A stretch of DNA of 64,000 bases from Bacteroidota bacterium (GCA_022709695.1 JAKLII010000003.1:330124-394123); one strand, 5' to 3'. Positions 1-9,762 are shown, counted from the first letter of the stretch. Notes: generated from the letters alone by a model not told the origin. Numbers and translations: made by a program.

Positions 1-2841
1 GCAATTATTTATCATATCCTAAGTAAACATCCTGAATTTCATTTATATAAACGAAAATTAAAAAGAATTTTTCAGTTGGATGTCAAAGACGAAAACTGGA
101 AATGGTGGATAGATTTTGTTGAAACGCAGTTGAGGGAAGAAATTGCCGTAAAATTCAATCATAAGTTAGACTCAACAGACGTAACTTATTGGGCATTATT
201 TAGGGTTTGTGAGAACAGATTTGGCAAAAATGAATTTAGAGATTATAGAAAATTAATAGGTGGCTTAAGAAAGTTACTTGCATCGATTTGTGTCTCTTAT
301 TTACAGCCTGATTTAATTATCATGGATGAATTCCAAAGATTTAAATATTTGATTGATTTGGATGAAGATAGTGAGGCAAAACTTATTACTGAAAGTCTAT
401 TGACAAATGATAAAATAAACATTTTACTACTGTCTGCAACCCCATATAAAATGTACGTTATGCAGTCAGAAGAAGATGACGGCGAATGCCACTTTGAAGA
501 ATTTAAATTCATTGTTGATTTCTTATTAAACGATGAAATCAAGAGAAAGCAGTTCGAAGAAGTATGGAAAATTTACTCCAACTCATTAATTCATTTACAA
601 CAAGGGAATTGGGATTTAATAAGAAATCAAAAGAATAAAGTTGAAAGAATTCTTAAAGATGTAATTGCAAGAACTGAGCGAATAACAGTTTCAGACGACA
701 GAAACACGATGTTACAACCATCAAAATCCGATATTCTGTGGATAAACCAGGATGATATTCTAAGTTTTATTTCTGCTGATACTGTTGCTTTAAAACTTAA
801 TAATGTAAACAGTCCCATTGAATATTGTAAATCATCAGCATTCCCTTTTTCATTTATGGAGGGTTACCAACTTCAAAAAATTACACTAAAAGAAATCGCA
901 AAAGGGAATGATGAACTAAAGTCTGCTTTAAGAAAGAATAGTCGATCATTTCTTCCTATTTCAGAAATGGATGATTACCAACAAATCGGAAGTCCTAATG
1001 CAAAATTGGCCTACCTTTTATACGACTCACTTTACAACGGTGGAAGCGATTTACTTTGGGTACCCCCCTCATTGCCATATTACGATTTTGAAGCACCATT
1101 CGCGGGAAATGAACTGTTTTCAAAAAGTTTGGTATTTTCTTCGTGGATAATGGTTCCAAAAATGATAGCAGCACTTTCATCTTATGAATGCGAAAGAATG
1201 ACAATTGGTGATGAAAATGCTATTAATAATGCTGAAGACAGAAGCCAAAGAAAATATTTTCAAACTGGTTCAGAAAGAAATCCAAAGGCACGATTAAGAT
1301 TCGGAATGGAAAGAAACAATTACAGCACACTTTCAAGTTATGCATTACTTTATCCGTGCATTACACTTACTAATCTTTGGAAGCCAGTTTTAAAAACCAT
1401 CAACCTAAGCAATTTAATTTCTAACCTTTCCACCCAAATCAATTCTTTAATAAGTGGAATTTCAATAAAGGAATTCATTTCTGAACCTAATAAAAAGAAT
1501 GATGACCGATGGGCATTAATTTATATGCTTCTGCTCGATAGAAAGTATAAAATGGAGCAAATTAATCACATTAAGGAAAGTGAAAGCGAATATGATTGGA
1601 ATTGGTTAAAAGGTGATTCAGAAGTGTCAGTTGCTAGTGAGTATTACAAGAAAGTGTTTACAGAAATTTTATTTGCTGAAAGACCAAAATTTATTCCAGC
1701 CTGGGAATTAGCTCGTGGTATTCGGCCTGAAAATGCAATACGAAATACATTAATTCAATTAAGGCTTGGGCAGCCACCTGCTGACATCGCACAAAAATTG
1801 GCATACCTTACAATTGCGTCACCTGCAATTTGCTCTTATCGGCTGTTAAACGCATTTTCAAAGCTGGAGAAAGATATTAATTACATCTCATTTTTTGGGG
1901 CATTTCAAATTGCAGATAGTTTCAGAAGGTTTTTTAATGTATCTGAGAACATTGCTGTAGTTGACAAATATGCCAAAAGAGATAAATCTTATTGGGAGAA
2001 TGTATTAATTTATTCAGCCTCGGGGAACTTTCAGTCAATGTTGGACGAATTTGCCAATGCTATGGTTGACCATAATGGCCTATGGAATATTACATGTAAA
2101 AATAAACTAGAAAAACTTATTACCATATTTTCCGAAAATATCGGCCTCAGGACTGTTTCAGTAGCAGGTCACACTTATGATAGTTTTGTTAAAGATACTA
2201 AACCTAAATACTTCCGTTGTCACTTTGGTGTTGCATTGAGCCAATCATTAGACAATGAAAAAAACGTTATACGAAGTGATAATGTTAGAGATGCCTTCAA
2301 TTCACCCTTCAGACCATTTATTTTAGCAACAACTTCAATTGGTCAGGAAGGTCTTGACTTTCACTTGTATTGTCGAAAAATATTGCACTGGAATCTGCCA
2401 GCAAATCCAGTTGATTTTGAGCAAAGAGAAGGAAGAATAAACCGTTTCAAAAATCTTGCTATCCGACAAAACCTTGCTTTGAAATACAGAAGCAAATTGG
2501 AAAAATTTGATTCCTCAAACATTTGGGAACAACTTTTTCAATTGGCGATAGACCATGAGAAAGGAAGCAAATCAGACCTTGTTCCTTACTGGCATGTTGA
2601 ACCAGAGCATGTCTTCATCGAACGACAGGTACCAACAATTCCTTATAGTAAGGAAGTCAAATATTTAAATAATCTACTGAAAACAATTTCTGTTTATCGA
2701 ATAGCATTAGGACAACCCAGACAAGAAGAACTTGTAAATCATTTGATTGAAAACTTTGAAACTGATGAAATAGAAAGGGTACAAGCAGAATTATTAATTA
2801 ATCTTTCACCATACAAAAAATATTATGAAAGCCAATCGTAA
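1..2841 (+). CDS. Superfamily 2 DEAD/DEAH-type helicase, 5' end outside window
   Basis: The reading frame is open from base 1, so the gene starts upstream of the window; the TTG at 76 is not needed as a start. Visible helicase motifs are a DExx box (IIMDEFQRF, about 319-345), SATP (433-444), and a motif V/VI block (QEGLDFHLYC at about 2341, then EQREGRINR at about 2419). The Walker A motif must lie upstream. This arrangement is that of SF2 DNA translocases or helicases, which are common in phage-defence islands, and a type I restriction-modification operon follows on the same strand. The gene is clearly more AT-rich than hsdR, which suggests separate acquisition. The defence role is inferred from the neighbourhood; the exact subfamily is not recognised. 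Confidence 0.75.
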   Translation, partial: AIIYHILSKHPEFHLYKRKLKRIFQLDVKDENWKWWIDFVETQLREEIAVKFNHKLDSTDVTYWALFRVCENRFGKNEFRDYRKLIGGLRKLLASICVSYLQPDLIIMDEFQRFKYLIDLDEDSEAKLITESLLTNDKINILLLSATPYKMYVMQSEEDDGECHFEEFKFIVDFLLNDEIKRKQFEEVWKIYSNSLIHLQQGNWDLIRNQKNKVERILKDVIARTERITVSDDRNTMLQPSKSDILWINQDDILSFISADTVALKLNNVNSPIEYCKSSAFPFSFMEGYQLQKITLKEIAKGNDELKSALRKNSRSFLPISEMDDYQQIGSPNAKLAYLLYDSLYNGGSDLLWVPPSLPYYDFEAPFAGNELFSKSLVFSSWIMVPKMIAALSSYECERMTIGDENAINNAEDRSQRKYFQTGSERNPKARLRFGMERNNYSTLSSYALLYPCITLTNLWKPVLKTINLSNLISNLSTQINSLISGISIKEFISEPNKKNDDRWALIYMLLLDRKYKMEQINHIKESESEYDWNWLKGDSEVSVASEYYKKVFTEILFAERPKFIPAWELARGIRPENAIRNTLIQLRLGQPPADIAQKLAYLTIASPAICSYRLLNAFSKLEKDINYISFFGAFQIADSFRRFFNVSENIAVVDKYAKRDKSYWENVLIYSASGNFQSMLDEFANAMVDHNGLWNITCKNKLEKLITIFSENIGLRTVSVAGHTYDSFVKDTKPKYFRCHFGVALSQSLDNEKNVIRSDNVRDAFNSPFRPFILATTSIGQEGLDFHLYCRKILHWNLPANPVDFEQREGRINRFKNLAIRQNLALKYRSKLEKFDSSNIWEQLFQLAIDHEKGSKSDLVPYWHVEPEHVFIERQVPTIPYSKEVKYLNNLLKTISVYRIALGQPRQEELVNHLIENFETDEIERVQAELLINLSPYKKYYESQS

Positions 2842-3206
2842 TTGCAAGCAAATTGCCAAAGCACCGAGATAAATTGTTTTATAGCATCTTCCAACACTTA
2901 AAATAACGCAGACACGAGCGATAGAAAAAGACAGAAACTTAAAATGACAATGAAACGGAAACTGAATAGCAACAATGGTTTACAAGACTAGAAGACAGAA
3001 CACCAGACGGTAATAGCCAAGCCTTAGTGTGTCTGAGGACCGGGGCCAAACTTGAAGCTGGATCGCATAAGACCCCTGCTCCTGTAACATGGTGTTATAC
3101 TCCCCCACAACAACCGTTTCCCTGAAAAATTCATCAGTCCCCCTGTGCAACCGATCTTAATCTTGTGTACATTTGACCTTTGATGGACTTCTGATGTAAT
3201 GGTTCC
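2842..3206. other. Intergenic gap between helicase and hsdR
   Basis: No credible gene on either strand; the antisense frame covering 3024-3482 lies mostly over hsdR. The left half is AT-rich like the helicase gene and the right half more balanced, so a composition boundary falls near 3000. The only recognisable site is the hsdR promoter near the right end. Confidence 0.6.
3168..3175 (+). promoter_or_regulatory. -7 element of the hsdR promoter
   Basis: TACATTTG matches the Bacteroidota -7 consensus TAnnTTTG and lies 31 nt before the hsdR ATG. The surrounding 15-16 nt recur almost unchanged upstream of the RhuM gene (9638-9645). I do not see a strong -33 TTTG. Confidence 0.55.
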
Positions 3207-5996
3207 ATGAAAAACGAAAAACTGACCAGGAAAGAGATCATTGATTACCGCCTGAAACAGGCGGACTGGAATGTTTCTGACCAAACCCAGGTGATTGAGG
3301 AATTTGATATTCATGTAACCGTTATCGAAGATCCTGCAACTCCGTACGCCGGGCACCAGTACAGCGACTATGTGTTGCTGGGCAGGGACGGGAAACCGCT
3401 TGCGGTGGTTGAAGCTAAAAAAACATCGGTGGATGCTGCACTCGGGCGGGAACAGGCCAAACAATACTGCTATAATATTCAATCAACGCAAGGGGGCAAT
3501 TTGCCTTTTTGCTTCTATACCAACGGATACGATATCTACTTCTGGGACCTGGAAAATTATCCACCCAAAAAAGTGTATGGTTTCCCTACCCGCGACGACC
3601 TTGAACGCTATCTCTACATCCGCAGGGCAAGAAAACAACTGGCAGGTGAACTGATCAATGCCAGGATTGCGGGCCGTAATTATCAGATCGCTTCGATTCG
3701 CGCCGTAATGGAAGCCATCGAAAAACGGAAACGCAAATTCCTGCTGGTGATGGCAACAGGAACCGGCAAAACAAGAACCTGTATTGCTCTGGTGGACGCA
3801 CTCATGAGAGCAGGCTGGGTGGAGAGAGTCCTGTTTCTGGTCGACAGAATTGCCCTCCGCGACCAGACCCTGGAAGCCTTCAAAGAGCATTTGCCCAACG
3901 AACCCCGCTGGCCAAAACAAAGCGAAAGGGAAATTGCCACCGACAGACGCATTTATGTTTCAACCTACCCAACCATGTTGAACATAATCCGCAACGAGGA
4001 GAAATCATTAAGCCCCCATTTCTTCGACCTGATTGTGGTGGATGAAAGCCACCGGAGCATTTACAATACCTATCAGGAAATCCTCGATTACTTCAATACC
4101 ATTACCCTTGGCTTAACCGCCACGCCAACCGATGTAATCGACCACAACACTTTTCAGTTGTTTGAGTGCGAAGATGGCGTTCCAACTTTCGCCTATTCGT
4201 ATGATGAAGCGGTAAACCATATTCCGCCCTTCCTGTGCAATTTTCAGGTAATGAAAATCAAAACCAGGTTCCAGGCCGAAGGGATCAACAAGCGGACAAT
4301 TTCTCTGGAAGACCAGCAAAAACTCATATTGGAAGGAAAAGAAATTGAAGAGATCAATTTTGAAGGAACCGAGATTGAAAAGAAGGTAATCAACAGGGGC
4401 ACAAACGCTTTGATAGTCCGTGAATTCATGGAGGAAAGCATCAAAGATGCCAACGGTGTATTGCCGGGAAAATCAATTGTCTTTTGCATCTCTAAAGCCC
4501 ATGCCAGGCGTGTTGAAGAGATTTTTGATGCGCTTTATCCCGAATACAAAGGGGAGCTGGCCAAAGTGCTGGTAAGCGAAGACCCGCGGGTTTACGGGAA
4601 AGGCGGTCTGCTCGACCAGTTTGTGCACAACGACATGCCTCGGGTGGCTGTGAGTGTTGATATGCTCGATACGGGTATTGATGTCCGTGAACTGGTGAAC
4701 CTGGTTTTTGCCAAACCTGTTTACAGCTATACCAAGTTCTGGCAGATGATAGGCAGGGGAACCCGTTTGCTGGAACCCGAAAAAATAAAGCCCTGGTGTA
4801 CCCAAAAAGACAATTTCCTGATTCTGGATTGCTGGGACAATTTCGAATATTTCAAACTCAATCCCGGAGGCAAAGAGTTGAAAGGACAGATTCCTTTGCC
4901 GGTTCGCCTGTTTGGCGTTCGGTTGGAAAAAATTGAAGAAGCGCAAACCCAGGGTAAATCCGAAATTGTCATCAAAGAGGTTCAGAAAATCAGAAAGCAG
5001 GTTGAAGCACTTCCTCAGCATTCGGTGGTCATTATGGAAGCCCGGAATGAACTGCAACGGCTGGAAGATGAAAACTTCTGGAACAACCTCACTTCCGACA
5101 AAATGAGATTTCTGGAATCCGTGGTAAAACCTTTGCTTCGTACCGTTTCGGATGTGGATTTCAAAGCCATGCGTTTTGAAAAGGACATCGTGGAGGTTTC
5201 ACTGGCCCATCTGGCTGCAGAACCGGAAAAATTTGAAGCGCTGAAAGAAAGCATCATGGAAGAGATTGGCGAACTGCCTCTGAGCATCAACATTGTGGCA
5301 AGAGAACAGGAGTTGATCCGCAAGTCGCAAACCAACCATTATTGGTCAACCATCAGCGAAGACAAGTTTGAGGAGCTGATTCAAAGGCTTTCCCCTCTGA
5401 TGAAGTTCCGTGAAGCGGTAATTCCGCTGGCTCCTGCCAGGTTCAACCTGAAAGACCTGGTTGCCGAAAAAGAATTTATAGAGTTTGGCCCGCAGCATGA
5501 GGCGTTGAGTGTTGCCAAATACCGTGAACTGGTTGAAAAGAAAATCAATGCACTGGTTTCAAGCAGTCCGATTTTACAGAAACTGAAACAAGGACAGGAA
5601 ATTACCGCAGAGGAAGCAGAGCAATTAGCCGAAGAGCTGCACAACGAGCATCCGCACATTACCATTGATTTGCTCCGCAAGGTGTACAACCACCGCAAAG
5701 CGGCATTGGTGCAGTTTATCAGGCATATTCTGGGCATTGAACAACTGGAAACCTTTGCCGAAACCGTGACCAGGGCCTTTGATGATTTTATTGCCATGCA
5801 CAGTTACCTCACCAGCCGGCAGCTTCAGTTTCTGGACCTGCTCAAAAATTTTGTGCTGGATAAAGGCGATGTGACCAAACGCAACCTGATAGAATCGCCC
5901 TTTACCATGCTTCACCCCGAAGGGATCAGAGGGATATTTAAGCAAAAAGAGATTGACGAAATTTTACATTTGACCGAACAAGTACTGGCAGCATAG
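3207..5996 (+). CDS. hsdR: Type I restriction enzyme R subunit (EcoEI-like)
   Basis: A 929-residue motor and nuclease subunit. In a type I complex it translocates DNA with ATP and cleaves far from the unmodified recognition site. The N-terminal PD-(D/E)xK nuclease has its Asp in YSDYVLLG and EAK near residue 70. Walker A (ATGTGKT) is near residue 185, the DEAD-like box (VVDESH) near 278, TATP near 302, and a C-terminal helicase lobe carries QMIGRGTRL. The rest resembles the EcoEI-type R C-terminal domain. Length fits a full gene. hsdM begins one base after the stop, so the two are co-transcribed. The start is set by the ATG after the TACATTTG promoter. The subunit assignment is secure; the recognition sequence cannot be read from this gene. 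Confidence 0.93.
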   Translation: MKNEKLTRKEIIDYRLKQADWNVSDQTQVIEEFDIHVTVIEDPATPYAGHQYSDYVLLGRDGKPLAVVEAKKTSVDAALGREQAKQYCYNIQSTQGGNLPFCFYTNGYDIYFWDLENYPPKKVYGFPTRDDLERYLYIRRARKQLAGELINARIAGRNYQIASIRAVMEAIEKRKRKFLLVMATGTGKTRTCIALVDALMRAGWVERVLFLVDRIALRDQTLEAFKEHLPNEPRWPKQSEREIATDRRIYVSTYPTMLNIIRNEEKSLSPHFFDLIVVDESHRSIYNTYQEILDYFNTITLGLTATPTDVIDHNTFQLFECEDGVPTFAYSYDEAVNHIPPFLCNFQVMKIKTRFQAEGINKRTISLEDQQKLILEGKEIEEINFEGTEIEKKVINRGTNALIVREFMEESIKDANGVLPGKSIVFCISKAHARRVEEIFDALYPEYKGELAKVLVSEDPRVYGKGGLLDQFVHNDMPRVAVSVDMLDTGIDVRELVNLVFAKPVYSYTKFWQMIGRGTRLLEPEKIKPWCTQKDNFLILDCWDNFEYFKLNPGGKELKGQIPLPVRLFGVRLEKIEEAQTQGKSEIVIKEVQKIRKQVEALPQHSVVIMEARNELQRLEDENFWNNLTSDKMRFLESVVKPLLRTVSDVDFKAMRFEKDIVEVSLAHLAAEPEKFEALKESIMEEIGELPLSINIVAREQELIRKSQTNHYWSTISEDKFEELIQRLSPLMKFREAVIPLAPARFNLKDLVAEKEFIEFGPQHEALSVAKYRELVEKKINALVSSSPILQKLKQGQEITAEEAEQLAEELHNEHPHITIDLLRKVYNHRKAALVQFIRHILGIEQLETFAETVTRAFDDFIAMHSYLTSRQLQFLDLLKNFVLDKGDVTKRNLIESPFTMLHPEGIRGIFKQKEIDEILHLTEQVLAA

Positions 5997-5997
5997 T

Positions 5998-7584
5998 ATG
6001 TTACAAAACAATACCCAATTAAAGTCGCTGATTGACAAGCTCTGGCAGAACTTCTGGGAAGGCGGCATCGCCAACCCTATCACTGCCATTGAGCAAATTA
6101 CCTATCTCATTTTTATGAAACGTTTGGACGATCTGGAAGCCAAACGTGAACGGGATGCAGCATTTACAGGAGAAAAATATGTTTCCAGGTTTTCCGGCAG
6201 GTTCCAGGTTCCGGGCAGCGAAGAAATCATCAACAAAAACGAACTGCGCTGGAGTGTTTTCAAACACAAGCCCGCAAACGAAATGCTGATGCATGTGCAA
6301 ATGAAAGTGTTTCCGTTTCTGAAAGAACTGAACGGAGAAACCTCACCATTTACCAAACACATGGCCAATGCCGTGTTTATTATGCCCAAAGCCAGTTTGC
6401 TGGTTTCGGCCACCCACATTGTGGAAGAAATTTTCAGGGAAATTGAAAAGGATGCCACCGAAGGCGGACATGCTTTTCAGGACATACAGGGCGATGTGTA
6501 TGAAATGCTGTTGAGTGAGATTGCCACGGCAGGGAAAAACGGACAGTTCCGAACCCCCCGCCACATCATCAAACTCATGGCTGAGCTGGTGGCTCCGCAG
6601 CTGGGGCAACGCATCGCCGACCCTGCCTGCGGAACAGGCGGTTTCTTACTTGGCTCATATCAATACATTCTCACCGATCTGGTGCGCACCTCGGCTTCGC
6701 TCAGTGCCCTCGAACCACCTCAGCTGAGCAAGGATGAAGACGGTTTTGAACGTGCGGCCATCAGTGCCGTGCTTACGCAAAAGGTAAAAACCATACTCGA
6801 CCAGAGTTTTGTAGGGTATGATATAGATACCACCATGGTGCGGCTGGGTTTGATGAACCTGATGATGCACGGCATCGACGAACCCAAAATTGACTACAAA
6901 GACACCCTGAGCAAAACCTACAACGAAGACAACCAGTTCGATGTGATCATGGCAAACCCGCCCTTTACGGGCAATATCGACAAAGGCGACATAAACGAAG
7001 GATTAAAACTGCCCACCACCAAAACGGAATTGCTTTTCGTGGAACGCATCTTTAACATGCTGAAAAAGGGGGGAACCGCTGCCGTGATTGTGCCTCAAGG
7101 TGTTTTATTTGGAACAGGTAAAGCATTTACTACTCTTCGAAAAATGCTAATTGAAAAGTCTGAATTAAAAGCTGTCATATCTATCCCGGGTGGAGTTTTC
7201 AAACCTTACGCAGGAGTGGCAACAGCAATTCTTTTATTTACCAAAGGTGGAGAGACCAATCAAGTTTGGTTTTATGACATGCAAGCCGATGGCTATAGTT
7301 TAGATGACAAGCGAATGAAAATTACCGAAAGTGATTTGCCAGATATTGTGCAACGCTATAAAGCAAGAGATGAAATTAAAGTAAGTGATAGAAGTGAGAA
7401 ATCCTTTTTTATACATAGGAAAGAGATTATTGATAATGACTATGATTTAAGTTTTGGGAAGTATAAAAAAGAGATTTATGAAGAAATAGTCTATCGAAAA
7501 CCAAACGAAATATTAAGTCAAATAGAAAATATTGAGGTTGAAATTCAAAATGGAATTTCAGAATTAAAATCTCTCATAGGATGA
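5998..7584 (+). CDS. hsdM: Type I modification methyltransferase M subunit
   Basis: A 528-residue N6-adenine methyltransferase subunit. It has the HsdM N-terminal helical domain, the SAM-binding motif DPACGTGGF near residue 208 and the catalytic NPPF near residue 320. With HsdS it methylates the host target; with HsdR it completes the restriction complex. It is separated from hsdR by a single base and overlaps hsdS by 4 bp (ATGA), as in a translationally coupled operon. Base composition changes inside the gene near 7090: the upstream part is balanced, the last ~160 codons are AT-rich and continue so into hsdS, which suggests a recombination join. Confidence 0.94.
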   Translation: MLQNNTQLKSLIDKLWQNFWEGGIANPITAIEQITYLIFMKRLDDLEAKRERDAAFTGEKYVSRFSGRFQVPGSEEIINKNELRWSVFKHKPANEMLMHVQMKVFPFLKELNGETSPFTKHMANAVFIMPKASLLVSATHIVEEIFREIEKDATEGGHAFQDIQGDVYEMLLSEIATAGKNGQFRTPRHIIKLMAELVAPQLGQRIADPACGTGGFLLGSYQYILTDLVRTSASLSALEPPQLSKDEDGFERAAISAVLTQKVKTILDQSFVGYDIDTTMVRLGLMNLMMHGIDEPKIDYKDTLSKTYNEDNQFDVIMANPPFTGNIDKGDINEGLKLPTTKTELLFVERIFNMLKKGGTAAVIVPQGVLFGTGKAFTTLRKMLIEKSELKAVISIPGGVFKPYAGVATAILLFTKGGETNQVWFYDMQADGYSLDDKRMKITESDLPDIVQRYKARDEIKVSDRSEKSFFIHRKEIIDNDYDLSFGKYKKEIYEEIVYRKPNEILSQIENIEVEIQNGISELKSLIG

Positions 7585-8762
7585 AATTTGAAAAATTAGG
7601 AAATATTGCCCGAATCCAAATCGGCAAAACACCACCGAGAGGAGTTTCAAAATATTGGGGAAAAGGTAATTCTTGGGTCAGTATATCTGACTTAAAGAGT
7701 GCAACGATTAATTCGACTAAGGAAGAAATAACTGATTTGGCAATTAGTGAATGTGGATGCAAAGTGATACCGAAAGGCACGCTGATGATGAGTTTCAAAT
7801 TAAGTATCGGAAAAGTTGCTTTCGCGGGCAGGGATTTGTTTACAAATGAAGCGATTTGTGGAATTATTCTGAAAGATAAATCAAAGGTCGCGGCTGAATA
7901 CTTATTCTATGCTCTGAAAAACACTAAGTTTGTTGGTTCTAATGTTGCTGTAAAAGGCTCAACACTAAATACTTCGTCACTCAATGCATTGCAAATTCCC
8001 ATTATTGAAGGTAAAAAGAACCAACTCCACATTGCCGACCTCCTCAGCAAAGCCGAAAACCTGATAGCCCGGCGCAAAGAAAGCATCCGCCTGCTGGATG
8101 AATTTTTGAAAAGCACGTTTTTCGAGATGTTTGGGGATCCTGTGAGGAATGAGAAGGGATTTAAAAGGTGCAGATTTGATGATTTCATAATTGAAATTGT
8201 TGCAGGGTCAAGCTATGGTGGGGAGCAAAAGGGATTTCTGAAAGATGATGAATACGGAGTATTAAAAGTAAGTGCGGTAACATGGGGAGTTTTCAATCCC
8301 AAAGAATTCAAAGTCGTAAACAAAAAAGACATACGCGGAGAAATAATTCATCCGAAAAAAGGCAATTTATTATTTAGCCGCGCAAATACTAGAGAACTTG
8401 TTGGCGCAACTTGTATTGTTGATAATGATTATCCCAGATTATTTATTCCAGACAAGCTTTGGAAACTAGTATTAAAGGCGGAAGAGTTGAACAATGTGTT
8501 CACCCATTATTTATTTCAGAATAAGTCCTTTAAAAACACTCTAACTAGAGAAGCAAGTGGAACAAGTAGTTCTATGCTTAATATCTCAATGGAAAAATTG
8601 AAAAAAATAAATTTTTATAAGCCCCCCATCGAACTCCAATCAACATTTGCCCAAATCGTTGAAAAAACCGAAGCCCTCAAAACCCAATACCAGCAAAGCT
8701 TGCAGGAGTTGGAGAATTTGTACGGCAGTTTAAGCCAGCGGGCGTTTAGGGGGGAGTTGTAA
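7581..8762 (+). CDS. hsdS: Type I specificity subunit S
   Basis: A 393-residue DNA-recognition subunit with the usual two-fold plan. The first target-recognition domain covers roughly residues 1-150, then a central conserved helix (residues ~150-195, containing ADLLSKAENLIARRKESI), a second recognition domain (~195-355), and a C-terminal conserved helix that ends in QRAFRGEL. Each recognition domain reads half of a bipartite site and the helices set the spacing. The two recognition domains are AT-rich while the helix-coding segments are more GC-rich, so the gene is a mosaic. This is expected of a gene whose specificity is swapped by domain exchange. The start overlaps the hsdM stop. No second hsdS or invertase gene is present in the window. 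Confidence 0.92.
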   Translation: MKFEKLGNIARIQIGKTPPRGVSKYWGKGNSWVSISDLKSATINSTKEEITDLAISECGCKVIPKGTLMMSFKLSIGKVAFAGRDLFTNEAICGIILKDKSKVAAEYLFYALKNTKFVGSNVAVKGSTLNTSSLNALQIPIIEGKKNQLHIADLLSKAENLIARRKESIRLLDEFLKSTFFEMFGDPVRNEKGFKRCRFDDFIIEIVAGSSYGGEQKGFLKDDEYGVLKVSAVTWGVFNPKEFKVVNKKDIRGEIIHPKKGNLLFSRANTRELVGATCIVDNDYPRLFIPDKLWKLVLKAEELNNVFTHYLFQNKSFKNTLTREASGTSSSMLNISMEKLKKINFYKPPIELQSTFAQIVEKTEALKTQYQQSLQELENLYGSLSQRAFRGEL

Positions 8763-8772
8763 AGCAAAACAT

Positions 8773-9186
8773 ATGAAAAGACATCTCATATTGATAGCAA
8801 TGGTTTTACTGGCTTCTTGTCAGGCGAATCAATCCGGGTTGTATGACGAGGTCAGTCAGATGGCTGGATTTGATAAAATCGGCAAACCCGAATTAATTCA
8901 GTATGGAAAAGAAGAGGGATTTTTCAAGCCTATAATGACTTATGGAATATTTAAAGTGGATTCTCATGATTTTGAAAAACTATTAAGTTCAATCATGAAG
9001 AACGAAAAATTCAAAGCGGGAAGCTACTATTTGAATATTGAATTGGACGATTATATGCGAAAAAACAACCTGGATATTTTGAACATTTCCAGGTCAGAAA
9101 TAACACAGAATAAATATACGAATACATACCGGATTTATTTGCTTTCGGACAGACAGACTTTCGTTATATGTAAGATAAACCATTGA
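8773..9186 (+). CDS. Small predicted lipoprotein, unknown function
   Basis: A 137-residue protein that starts 10 bp after hsdS and is probably on the same transcript. The N-terminus (MKRHLILIAMVLLASC) is a lipoprotein signal peptide with lipobox LASC, so the mature protein should be lipid-anchored in the envelope. No domain is recognised. The mature part is rich in charged residues, with a YMRKNNLDILNIS segment and a predicted beta-rich C-terminus. A lipoprotein trailing a restriction operon is unusual, and it may be an unrelated passenger. Confidence 0.7.
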   Translation: MKRHLILIAMVLLASCQANQSGLYDEVSQMAGFDKIGKPELIQYGKEEGFFKPIMTYGIFKVDSHDFEKLLSSIMKNEKFKAGSYYLNIELDDYMRKNNLDILNISRSEITQNKYTNTYRIYLLSDRQTFVICKINH

Positions 9187-9426
9187 TCTATAGCATACAA
9201 AACGCTTTTCAACTACGGTTACGATAACATGGCAATGCGTATTCGGCAGAAAAGTGGGCAATTCGTTCACACTTCATTTTCAGATGTACAGCGAAGCGCT
9301 CCGAAATTTTGTCACGTTTTTTGCCAGGCCGTTGTTACCAGACAGAACCATAAGCAGATGCCTTCGAAGGGCAACAATGATGTTTTTAAACCCAATCGTA
9401 TTGGATATATGGGGCTTATCCTCTTC

Positions 9427-9516
9427 AACCCACTTCGTGGGTTGCGGGGGAGCAGGGGCACATCGTTTCCCCGGATTCAATCCGGGGCTAATCCTGTTCA
9501 ACCCACTTCGTGGGTT
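9427..9516. repeat. REP-like cluster of three hairpins
   Basis: Two copies of a hairpin (AACCCAC, loop TTC, GTGGGTT at 9427-9443 and 9500-9516) flank a third perfect one (CCCCGGAT, loop TCA, ATCCGGGG at 9469-9487). All have 3-nt loops. The symmetry and the intergenic position are those of REP-type elements; no RAYT transposase is nearby. Confidence 0.65.
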
Positions 9517-9555
9517 TGGGGGCAGTATGCTTTGCTGAAAACAAACCCACCTTTC

Positions 9556-9588
9556 AATTTCTAATTTCTAATTTCTCATTTCTAATTT
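9556..9588. repeat. 7-bp tandem repeat (aatttct)
   Basis: Four full copies of a 7-bp unit, one with a single change, followed by a partial copy. AT-rich simple repeat with no clear function. Confidence 0.6.
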
Positions 9589-9637
9589 AATGGATGCCAT
9601 CCGGGGCGGATCCTGTTCACCCCATCCCAAACTTTTG

Positions 9638-9645
9638 TACATTTG
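9638..9645 (+). promoter_or_regulatory. -7 element upstream of the RhuM gene
   Basis: TACATTTG fits TAnnTTTG. It is 117 nt from the ATG, so the leader would be long. The block CTT-TGTACATTTGA matches the hsdR promoter at 15 of 16 positions. Confidence 0.45.
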
Positions 9646-9762
9646 ATCCTCAGATGGCCGGAATGACTGGTATCATATTCCGGAATAGCCATCAGGTTAG
9701 GATTAACTGTGAGCAAATGAAGGAAGAGATACCGGAGATTAGGATAATAGAAGGAGGCAGTA

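Larger units (their letters stand above)
9187..9762. other. Intergenic gap with hairpin repeats before the RhuM gene
   Basis: No credible gene; the frames here are open only because of repeated sequence. The gap holds three short perfect hairpins (9427-9516), a 7-bp tandem repeat (9556-9588) and the RhuM promoter (9638-9645). Confidence 0.6.

Noticed and set aside
9229-9564. Open frames before the RhuM gene
   Set aside because: They cover hairpin repeats in overlapping frames and have no ribosome-binding site or recognisable sequence.
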